A stretch of 64,000 bases of DNA from Haberlea rhodopensis (Eukaryota; Streptophyta; Magnoliopsida; Lamiales; Gesneriaceae), in the NCBI GenBank assembly GCA_907163345.1, contig CAJQUN010000039.1, positions 3,852,361 to 3,916,360 on the forward strand. Direction: 5' to 3'. The first letter of the stretch is position 1; each line of letters starts with the position of its first letter. A program made the translations under genes and the position numbers. A model generated the notes under the pieces. That model was not told where the DNA came from. It searched no databases and saw only the letters and a list, made by a program, of their open reading frames with translations. Below are positions 22,002 through 31,019 of the stretch, piece by piece.

Positions 22002-24498
22002 TGTAAGGACCCCCGTGCCCTTAACCCGTTATTGTGTATTAAGCCATACCATTAGTGCATATAATCATACTATCATGGGGAAAACCATATGCAAGTGCAA
22101 CACCACATGCAATCCAGAAAATTTCTTGCATTTCAATCCACATAATATTCAAATTCCCCAACCAAGATTATTCATATAACATGCACCCTCATAATACACT
22201 AACATGCTCTTAGTTCATTTAACAATTCCGTATTTAATTGCATGCAAACCATAAATGAATCGAGAAGAGCCGTAGCCCATTTATACATTCCATATACACG
22301 TATAATGTACTCACATAAGAGTACCCAATGAACACGCGTGTATCTAATGTATAAAGACTCTACCGGGTACCGTTACTGGCACTTCAATCTGGAAGCACCT
22401 CCCAAGCGCAGCTCGATCTCAACTCTGGATCAATGCACTTATTCAACTAGCTCTGGTACCTCGATCCTGGAAGTACCTCAAATCAACAGCCCGAGCTCAA
22501 CTCCAAAGCTGCTGCTACACCTGTAACACCTGCCCCAACAGAGACAGCCCCCACACGGGGTGAGCATACCAATACCACCAATCCAATAACCATAACATTG
22601 CAATTCATAATTTACAGAATGTAAATGCCATAATTAAATATACTCCCTGGATGGTAACACCCTCATCTGGGATCCCTTGTATTGTCCATGTTCTCAAAAT
22701 AACCAAACCATTAAATTCCCAAAAGCCATTTGATCATCTCATTGATCAATTAAATCCATTCATGCTATACCAGTTCCATAACCAAATACGATTAAACCAT
22801 CAAAATAGAATACTACAGAATCACATATATTTAGCAATTGACTCCATATTTCTATGTCATAGCTCGCTCCACAATGGCGGCATTTCGACCCCACGCACGT
22901 TCAACAATAGCGGCGTCATAACCGATGGTCGGCCAACGGTGACAACATCCCAATCCTTGCTCGCTCAAAAGCGGCACCATATAATTCCCAATGTATAATC
23001 CATTTGACGCAAATACCATTTACCGCGCATATCGTTATCCATTTATAGCAAGTATCATACACCATGCATTTCAATACCTATTCGATGCAATTACCACGTG
23101 CCACATATTTCAATGTCCATATAATGCAATTATCACACACCATGTGTTCCAATGCCCATTTAATGCAATTATCACATACCATGTGTTCCAATGCCCATTT
23201 AATGCAATTATCACATACCATGCATTTTACAGTTGCAACATTATAATAGGCTATGCTCGTACGTCATACGTACCTTAGAATTCCGTAGCCCATGTCAAGC
23301 CTGGCTTGAGTTCCATGCTCCGTGAAACATGTGCTAAAACACATAAACAACCCACAATCAAGCATAAGCATGCAACCATGTGCCCAAGCACGTTCAAAAC
23401 TCCCAAACATATCGTCTATCTATGACGATTACCAAATTATAAAAGTTCCCGGCTAAGCATGTATAAAACCCCAAAAATATTGTCTATCCATGACAATTAA
23501 CCTATTAAAAATAACCCGGGGCGAAGCATGCAAGACACCCAAAAAGAGCCAAGAAACAACAAAAGAGGCACCAACAAACTGGCCATCTCGATCCATCGAA
23601 ATTTCATCTCAATCGATCGAGAACCACCCTCCGATCGATCGGTCAAAATCCCGATCGATCGGTCCACTGTTCCAACGCCACAAAACACATTCTGCCATGC
23701 TCGATCGATCGAAAATATTTTCGGATCGATCGAGCAGCCCTGTATGCACGAGAAACCCCCAAGAATGAGCTTCCAACAACACCCTAACTCACACACCACC
23801 AAGATCAACCATCCAACACAACACTAAACCACAAAACAACCTTAAAATACATCCCCCAAACATAGACAACATGTTGGACCAAGATCCACCTTTATAACCC
23901 CAAAAACAAGCTACAAGCCCAACCAAAACTCAACAAAACTTTACCATAATGAAAGCTTACCACTTGAGCTTTAAGTTTTCAGCAAAAACTCACAAAAAGA
24001 CTCATTTTCAAAGCTTTCTCCTCTCCTCTTGTTTCAGAAACGAAAATGGGAGTTCTTAGGTGAAAGGATGGGGTTTTGGGGACAAAAACTGATAGAGAGG
24101 GGGGTGATGGGATATAAAGTGGTATGCAAGTGGCCCTTACCATCTTTGGGGTTAAATGTGTGTCATAATATAAGCATGATGTATAAAATACCCCAACATG
24201 ATATTTTAAAAGCATTTTACTGCAATGCATCAAAATCACCATTAAATCATGCTTTACAAAAATTACAAACCAACATATTTAAACCATTATAACACCCAAA
24301 CACCCAACATGTATAACATGCACCCCGAAATGCACCCCAGGTCACCCATACCACGTGACTAAGCATTTTTTACCAAGATAAGTAATTATCACCGCAAGAA
24401 TCATATAACCACAATTAATTCCTAATTGCCACAATAGAAAAATCTATTAAAGATTAATAACCCTCCGGGATTAATACCAATAATCCCAGGACATCACA
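22002..24498 (-). repeat. 5' LTR of element A1
   Basis: 2497 bp, same ends and same internal repeats as 15835-18335. Differences include CpG-type changes in the palindrome cluster. Confidence 0.95.
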
Positions 24499-24503
24499 CA
24501 AGC

Positions 24504-25460
24504 AGAAAATTCACAGCCTTCTCCACACCACAAGGACATTATATCTGGAATGTTATGACAATGGATTAGCGAATGCTCCCCAGATATATCTAAGAAAGAT
24601 GGATAATCTTTTCAAGGATTACTTCAGCTTCATGTTCGTGTATATTGACGACATTCTTATAGCGTCGAAAAACATGAAAGAACATCTTAAACATTTGGAA
24701 ATCTTTCAGATGTTTGTTACAAGGAATGATTAATGCTTTCCGAAAAGAAAGCAGTGATTGCTACAAGACAAATCGAGTTCCTTGGAGTCAAGATCGACAA
24801 ATCTGGAATTATCCTTTAGAATCATATTGTTGAAAAAGTACAAGGATATCCGGATGACCTCAAGGATTTAAAACAACTTCAGAGTTTTTAGGAGTTGTTA
24901 ATTTTGCTGGGATGTTTATCAACAATCTAGCAAACCACAGGAAGGTGTTCAGAACACTACTCAAGAAAGATGTTAAGTTTGAGTGGAATGAAAATCACAG
25001 ACAAGCTATCAAACAGCTTAAGGAGGTTTGCAGGCAACTACCAAAGCTTGCAATACCAAACGATGAGGATGAACTGGTATTATACACAGATGCCAGTGAT
25101 CATTGGTGGGTTGTAGTTCTCATGAAAGTCACACGAGAAGAAGAAGTGCCATGCAGATATTGCAGTGGGCTATTTGATAACAATGAAGTTATCAGATGGC
25201 ACATCAACGAGAAGGAGTTCTTTGCTGTTCGAAAGGCTTTTAAGAAATTGCCACTTTTTCTACTTGCAAAGAAATTTATCTTGAAAATAGATAATATGAG
25301 TGTCAAGGCCTTTTTAAAAAATAAAATTGAATCAAAATCAGAAAAGGCTAGACTTTTAAGATGGCAAGTTGAATGCCAATATTATGATTATAAGATTGTC
25401 ATTGTGAAATCTGATAAAAATATTCTTGCAGATTTCTTGACGAGAGATGGAAGCAAGTGA
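24504..25460 (+). pseudogene. Pararetroviral reverse transcriptase C-terminal half and RNase H
   Basis: Resumes the polymerase after the LTR insertion: FSTPQGHYIWNVM, then the catalytic YIDDILIAS (coded at 24641-24667). A frame break near 24730 is followed from 24912 by an intact 182-codon frame holding the thumb/connection (FEWNENHRQAIKQLK) and RNase H with its acidic residues: Asp in LYTDASD, Glu in NEKEFFAVRKAF, Asp in KIDNMSVKAFL, and Asp in ADFLTR. It overlaps the next ORF by 14 bases at 25447-25460. Expression as one protein is impossible because of the insertion and frame breaks. Confidence 0.92.
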
Positions 25461-26791
25461 AGCTAATTCCATCATAACGAGATCAAAGCACCTCCGAGAG
25501 AATCTGGAGGAGCTAGACAAGAAGATCAACGGCCTGGTGATCAATTCCCAGGTTGCGGGTCAAGTACAGGAACTGGATCTCACGAAGGTCCAACAGTTTA
25601 TGAAGGCTACCATGCACGCATACACCTGTTTATGGGACAGTCTTTATATTCCCTCCGACGGGATGCTTCAGCGGTGAATCTAAAGTCGTGTTTCAGAGAG
25701 CCGGGCTCATCAACCGGTGTGGGGGATTCAAGTACCACCACTACAAGTCCTAATATTGATCCTTTCAGGGGCAGATACAGAAGGAAAAATTAATTCTCAG
25801 GTATCTAGGATATCTGAAGAATCAAGCCAACCTAGCACCTCAGGGGTTAAAGAGGAAGAGATTAATCTTAGGCCATCGGCGGGCAAATTGAAGGTTATTA
25901 CTAACGAAAATAAAGTTTCCCCAACTCCCCATTTGTAGGAATATCAGAGAATTTGGGTAAAACTTTGTACAAGAGTGGGTATAATTCCTGGAAAAATTAC
26001 AGCAGACTGGTCAGGAAAATACCCAAGAATGTGGATGCATCCTGGTGTCAAACCAGAAAGTGTTCGGGAGTGGTTTGATTTTGGCTGCCTAGCCTCAGTC
26101 TTTACCACAGCACCAAGTTTTCGGAAATCACAAAATTACCGGATTGGATCTATGAGGGGTGTATGACTCTTGACAAAATAATCATACAATCGGACGAGGG
26201 GATATTCTGGAGCTTAAATTCTTAACTGCAGCTCCAGAAATTACAGGAAAATACATTCATCCTAACTTCCATTTCATAAAGCTACAAAGGCCTAACTGGA
26301 AGGCGGTTGACCAAATAAAACCACCGCCCGAAGGAACAACACTAGTTTCCCCGCTCACAGAGGACGACATCACTACCAGAAGAGCATGGGGATTATGGGT
26401 CTTTCTCACTGAGATGGACAAAGTCAAGTATCCGTTCAAAATTTTCCAAAAAAACAGGGACAGATCATTCATGGTTAACGCTATGACAAGTCATACTACA
26501 AAATTTGCCGAGGAAATATTTGAAAAGAAAAGGCAAATATTGTGGGACAACAAGATTCCGGCGACCAAAGACACCTGCCGGAAGTTCTGCAACATGGCTC
26601 ATGTTGGAAGATGGCAAGACCACATATGCCCAAGTTTTCTTGAGCAGAAAGAACCACTGTTCGGGAAAGGATTCCCTGTCAAGAGGGACCAGAAAAAAGA
26701 AGACAAAGCAGGACCAGGCAAACGTGGAAGATTCCCACGCGGATCGCAAATGCCAAATTTTAGGGACCACAAGGAGACAAGAGTCATGTGA
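25447..26791 (+). pseudogene. Pararetroviral transactivator-like ORF, with stops
   Basis: Begins at ATG 25447 inside the RNase H end (MEASEANSIITRSKHL). The frame is stopped near 25675 and 25686, and again at 25938 and 26166, then continues in another frame to 26791. Segments such as YPRMWMHPGVKPESVREWF and RRAWGLWVFLTEMDKVKYPF and a basic C-terminus lie where cavemoviruses, solendoviruses and caulimoviruses encode the translational transactivator/viroplasmin, just before the promoter. I infer that role from position and general character; no single diagnostic motif proves it. Confidence 0.6.
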
Positions 26792-26903
26792 CTCTGACAA
26801 GGACCACTACTATTTGCAAAAGATAACAAAATGGTAGGACAACCTCTTCGGCGGAAAGTCGAAGGGACCACAAGATACCAAACAAGAGAGAAGACGCATG
26901 CAA

Positions 26904-26968
26904 TGACGTCTGATTATAAACAAGAATTGAAGTCCGAATTTCACATCCACCTCCAGACTTATATAAAT
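26904..26968 (+). promoter_or_regulatory. Pararetroviral 35S-type promoter
   Basis: TGACGTC at 26904-26910 resembles the TGACG core of the as-1 element known from the CaMV 35S promoter; 50 bp downstream is a TATA box, TATATAAAT (26960-26968). The position after the last ORF and before poly(A) signal and leader is that of the pregenomic-RNA promoter. Whether it is active is unknown. Confidence 0.7.
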
Positions 26969-27020
26969 ACCAAGGCATTCAGGAAGTTAAGGACATCGAA
27001 AATTCTCCATAGTTTTCTGA

Positions 27021-27026
27021 AATAAA
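27021..27026 (+). terminator. Poly(A) signal AATAAA of the pararetrovirus
   Basis: AATAAA about 55-60 bp after the TATA box, so just downstream of the inferred RNA start. In caulimovirids the signal sits there and is bypassed on the first pass, giving a terminally redundant pregenomic RNA. Confidence 0.6.
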
Positions 27027-27029
27027 TAT

Positions 27030-27490
27030 TAGAGTCTCCAAGCTTTGTAATATTTCAACTTTCGTAGCTTGGTAATATTTTTTTCTTTCTTTCTTTTGTA
27101 AACGTTTGTATTATTGTTCTGTTTGTTGGTAGTTTATGTGTTCTTGAGTCAAGCCTCATTTATATGAGAGGCTAATCAAGTTCGTCTCCTCCCAAAACGA
27201 GATGCTTTAATGTAAGAGATGTTATAAGTATTCCAGAATAAAAGGTTGTTGCCCATCTATCTCCCAGATTTCTTTAAATCTTTATTATATCTTGATTATA
27301 CTTTACGCCGTAAGGTAGGAAATGAATTAGGGCTATGCTGTACGGTTTCTGAAGGAGTCGGATAACTAGCAGACTAACATCGCCCGTGAGCGGAGGTTGG
27401 ATTGTGAGGAGCCAAGTCTAGAGGCAGTAAGTTTTTGACTGGTGACGTTGCGACCCACCTCACCCGGTGCCGTTATTGTCAAAATGGTAT
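27030..27490 (+). other. Pararetroviral leader region, ending at the primer-site position
   Basis: About 450 bp without coding potential, richer in G+C than the flanks. It ends CAAAATGGTAT (27480-27490), identical to 11321-11331 at the primer site. Beyond it the sequence becomes AT-rich and unlike the left viral end. Confidence 0.6.
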
Positions 27491-27918
27491 ATTTCAATTT
27501 GTTAAAATTTTATTGTAATACGGAAGCATGATGTGCCTGTTATTTATTTTTAACATGATTTTAAAATTGGGTTGTGAATTATAATTAGAAGAACGTTATA
27601 TGAAGTGTGAGTCCTTTGCAAAAGTATGCTCTTGGGTTCACCCGAGATGACGAAACTGAAGGATCTCATGTTCATAATGCTACTGTTTGATGAATAATAG
27701 GATAAAGAATAGGATAAATAGTATATAGATGCATATTTGTTCTTTAAACATTTTCTTAGTGATAAAAAATAATTTTATTAAGAGTTGATTGGACCGCGTG
27801 GACCACATGGGGTTATTATAGTCATTTCAACCAAGAATGGACCTAGATGAACTAATATTTTTTAACTGAACTATGATGAACTAAGTTTCAAGAAAGGGTA
27901 CCGACCCACAATTTTCCC
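27491..27918. other. Right arm of the Mutator-like element
   Basis: Non-coding AT-rich DNA between the pararetrovirus end and the terminal ACAATTTTCCC. The corresponding left arm is 11001-11325. Confidence 0.5.
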
Positions 27919-28523
27919 AATTATTTATTGTGTTAGTCCAATTAAGATCAGCCAATTGGTCTAGTGCAAAGTGTGCACGTCATCAGGGGTGAATCTAGCT
28001 TGCGTGTTGAGGAGGGACAAAAATATAAATATAAATAATAAAAATTAATATAATGTATATACATATTTTTTTTAAAAATTGAGGGGCAGCTACCCCTATC
28101 CCCACTATGTGTATTCATCCTTGTATTTTTTTTCTGATAGGTGGAGGGGGCTAACAATTTTTTTCCGCACAGCACATGACGTCCCTGTATTTAATTAGTC
28201 CTATTTGCTTACATAATTACAATGAGATTATTTCAAGAAATAGATTTGTTTGATTTCAAGAATAATACACTTACCGAATTTAATTGTAATAATACAATTA
28301 TCAGAATGCTCAGTTCATGATATTCAAGGAAGGAGTTTGCTCAATTTCAAAAACGAAAACAGTTGGTTATTTACATGTTTAAGAGACCCATTTTTTTGAG
28401 AGAGTTATAAGAGTGCGTATGTGGCGAAATAATACTTTATGGTGATATGTTTTTGGCATTTTATCGATATTTTATAATTTTCAATTGGTTAATTGTAAAT
28501 TATTATACTGCTAAGTGTTATTC
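27919..28523. repeat. Duplicated host segment, copy 2, right part
   Basis: Matches 9170-9780 with scattered differences and small indels, starting with the second AATTATTTA. Confidence 0.9.
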
Positions 28524-28759
28524 CGGATTAGAATGAACGGAATAATAAATAAGTATTGTTTCATGATAAGAAATCATTTGTTTTATAGACAATAAAAATT
28601 TGATGAAGATGTTTATCCATTTTTTAAGGAAAAAAGTATATTAAACTAAGTTTGCCTTAAATTACTTCAACGAAAGATATAATAATATTCTTTGTTTTTT
28701 AAGGAAGTTAAAATGTTTACCAAAACAAAAAATAACACCCAATAGAAGCCACTTCACTT

Positions 28760-28835
28760 ATGTTCCCACATAGAATTGAACCCTGATTGCATGTTTCAGA
28801 GTTATATGACTATGCCACTCGATCACGAGAGCATG
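28760..28835 (-). repeat. tRNA-derived (SINE-like) fragment
   Basis: On the minus strand an A-box-like GTGATCGAGTGGCATAG is followed ~30 bp later by a B-box-like GGGTTCAATTC, the spacing of an internal pol III promoter. No cloverleaf with a complete acceptor stem is apparent, so it is a tRNA relic or SINE head rather than a gene. Confidence 0.4.
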
Positions 28836-29954
28836 TTGGTAACTAAATACATAATAACAAAAAATATTTGAGGAGGGCAAAGCTGCCCCCTGAAGCCCAC
28901 GTAGAATCTCCCCTACACGTCATTACAAATAGTCGGAATTAAATAGTCTGCTCTATGTTTATTATTACATTATTTTATTTATTTATATAAAAAAAATTAC
29001 TTACTAAACAATATAAATTAAGAATAAATTATATTAGATATGTTTGTGTAGCAAGATATAAAAATCATAACAATAGATTCATATTATGATGGTTAACAAT
29101 TTTGATAATTTTAGTGTTTAAACTCTATGAAATTTGAAATTAACACAAATATCTCTGTGTAAAATATATTACATCTCAACCCTGTGTATTTTTAAAACAA
29201 TGTGTTTAAACCCCGTTTAATATTAAGTAGAGTTTAAACCCACGTATTTATAAAAAACGTAAGCTAAAAACCCACGTGATTTTAAAACATAAGTTTACAA
29301 TCCATTTGTTTTTTAAACATAAGCTTAAACTAACTCGATTCTTTAATTGGCTCTAAATGAATATGATAATAGTACTTCACATTTTATTCATTTATTCATT
29401 TTTTGACATTTAGATACTCTAAAAATTTATTTTTACTTGAATGATATAGCTATTCTTTAACATTCTATTATTCAATTTTTACTACGATATGTCAATTTGC
29501 ATTTCCAAGGAAGCCTTCATTTGAGTTTTCGTTTATAGTAAAATAATAAATAAAATTATCAAAAATTAATAGAAGAATAAAATATGAAATACATATTCTC
29601 ATATGCATTTAGAACACGTGAATTTGTAAATACAGAATCAAGCTGATTTAAGTTTATGAGTTTCTAAAGATATTGTTTAAAAATACATGGATTTTTAGCT
29701 TATGTTTTTCTAAAAAATACAAAGGTTACACAAGGTTTAAATAGCTATGTTTAATAGCTATGTTTTTTAAAAAAAATATGGATTGAAAGGGTTATTTATT
29801 TTACACATAGATCTTTATTCCTATTTCAAATTTCACAAGGGGTGCATACACTTTGCCCGAATTATTACTTCATCATTTAACACAAATCGGAATGAATAAA
29901 AAATATTATATAGTAAAGATTATTAATTTATGGAGCATTAGTTATATATAGAAT

Positions 29955-30312
29955 ATAGTTAGGGGTGCTTATTGGTCCAATCCTGTCCGACCCGATCCGG
30001 AACCGATCGGTTCCGGATCCGCTAAGTCTGGAACCGGTCCGATCCGGTAAGGAATCAGATCGGATCCGGTTCCGGATCCGGTTCCAGGTTGGACCGGTTC
30101 CAACCCGGAACCGGTTTGTTGATATTTTTTTTTTTTAAATCTAACCTATATTACCTTAAATAAAAAAAAAGTTGGATCATGTTCCGGTTTCAATCCGAAA
30201 CCGGGATCCGTTTAGTCCGAAATTGGTAAGATACCAGTCCGGAATGGTAGAACAGATCCGGACCGATATCTTACCGATTCGGAACCTGTTAGTCCGGTTC
30301 CGATTTCAGGCC
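29955..30312. repeat. Dense GGTTCCGG/CCGGAACC inverted repeats (hAT-like non-autonomous element)
   Basis: Starts AGGGGTGCTTATTGGTCC and carries many copies, in both orientations, of CCGGAACCG, GGTTCCGG and GGATCCG around a T-rich centre. Such subterminal arrays after an AGGGGTG start are common in plant hAT-type elements. Exact ends and target duplication were not found. Confidence 0.4.
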
Positions 30313-30907
30313 GGGTAAATGACATTAAACTACCATGTTAATCGATTAATTTGGTCAATTTTAAATACATATAAGTTAATTTTATCCTATAATATTTAAA
30401 AATATTACATTATATATATCATAAACTAAGATTTAAGCATAATAATCGATTAGTGTTTTTGTGCATGCGTTGCGTACTTATACAATCAATTTTTTGTTAA
30501 ATTAACGATCTCGTACGATAAATTTTTTGGAGGTTAATCAAATTATGATTGGCATTACGATAATAAATATTGACAAGAATGTAATTATTAATATTGAAAT
30601 GATAAATAAGATTTTGGTCTCAAATTGAATATATCATTTGTCTGTCCAAGGACGTGAGACAATATAATCTTACTATCTTATAGTGGTTAAGCATCTTAGT
30701 GGTATGATCATTTTACAAATCCGAAAATACTACTACTATTATGTGTTAAATGACCGTAAGATCCCTGCTAATTTGGATAATCACAATAACATCAAAAAAA
30801 TATTTGAGAAAGTATTAAACTACAAAATCAATTAAAAAAGTTTATTACATCTCCAAAGCAAAAATTAAAAATTAAAATTTTAATTTCCACGTTATTTTAT
30901 AAAACAA

Positions 30908-30925
30908 ATATTGTATATATATATA
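30908..30925 (+). promoter_or_regulatory. Possible TATA box of the P450 gene
   Basis: TTGTATATATATATACAA lies ~100 bp upstream of the chosen start codon at 31020. AT-rich surroundings make this a weak call. Confidence 0.4.
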
Positions 30926-31019
30926 CAACAAGTGCAACAGAGAACTAATGGTTATTACGATGATCATATCATTTATTATTATTCCCATCATCCTCCAGAA
31001 AACTTCATCTCCCCAAAAA

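Larger units (their letters stand above)
15835..24498 (-). mobile_element. Non-coding LTR retrotransposon (LARD-like), element A1
   Basis: Two LTRs of ~2.5 kb (15835-18335 and 22002-24498), nearly identical by eye, flank 3666 bp of internal DNA without gag or pol. The 5-bp duplication CAAGC (15830-15834, 24499-24503) is exact. The primer site at 21986-21997 (GCTCTGATACCA on plus) and the polypurine tract at 18336-18350 show transcription on the minus strand. The sequence before the 3' LTR (TTTCGAGGACGAAATTTT on minus) resembles the pol end of plant Ty3/gypsy chromoviruses, suggesting the autonomous partner. Large non-coding elements of this form are called LARDs. The high LTR similarity implies a recent insertion, later than the pararetrovirus. 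Confidence 0.93.
11326..27490 (+). pseudogene. Endogenous pararetrovirus (Caulimoviridae-like), near unit length, decayed
   Basis: In order on the plus strand: tRNA-Met primer site, small ORF, coiled-coil ORF, coat protein with zinc knuckle, movement protein, protease, reverse transcriptase, RNase H, transactivator-like ORF, TATA promoter, poly(A) signal and leader. Subtracting the 8664-bp LTR element and one 5-bp duplication leaves ~7.5 kb, the size of one caulimovirid genome. Most genes have stops or frameshifts, so it is not a functional virus. Coat protein upstream of movement protein, and a separate transactivator, fit the cavemovirus/solendovirus side of the family better than badnaviruses; that placement is tentative. 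Such copies are old integrations in host DNA. Confidence 0.88.
11001..27918. mobile_element. Mutator-like (MULE-type) non-autonomous element hosting a pararetrovirus and an LTR element
   Basis: Begins GGGAAAATTGT (11001-11011) and ends with its exact reverse complement (27908-27918). It is flanked by the 9-bp direct repeat AATTATTTA (10992-11000 and 27919-27927), and the related segment at 8719-9780 carries that 9-mer once with nothing inserted. A 9-bp duplication is characteristic of Mutator-like elements. Terminal identity beyond 11 bp is poor, so it may be a short-TIR type. Without the pararetrovirus it would be only ~750 bp, with no transposase. I infer that the small element inserted first and the virus later, but joint movement is not excluded. 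Confidence 0.75.
28524..30900. other. AT-rich intergenic DNA upstream of the P450 gene
   Basis: No ORF of interest. It holds a tRNA-derived repeat (about 28760-28835) and a GGTTCCGGATCC-type repeat (29955-30312), described separately. Confidence 0.6.

Noticed and set aside
28760..28835. Functional tRNA gene
   Set aside because: A- and B-box-like motifs are present but no acceptor or anticodon stem can be drawn with confidence.
30948..31019. Upstream ATG (30948) as P450 start
   Set aside because: It adds a second hydrophobic stretch before the usual anchor; ATG 31020 fits family N-termini and length.
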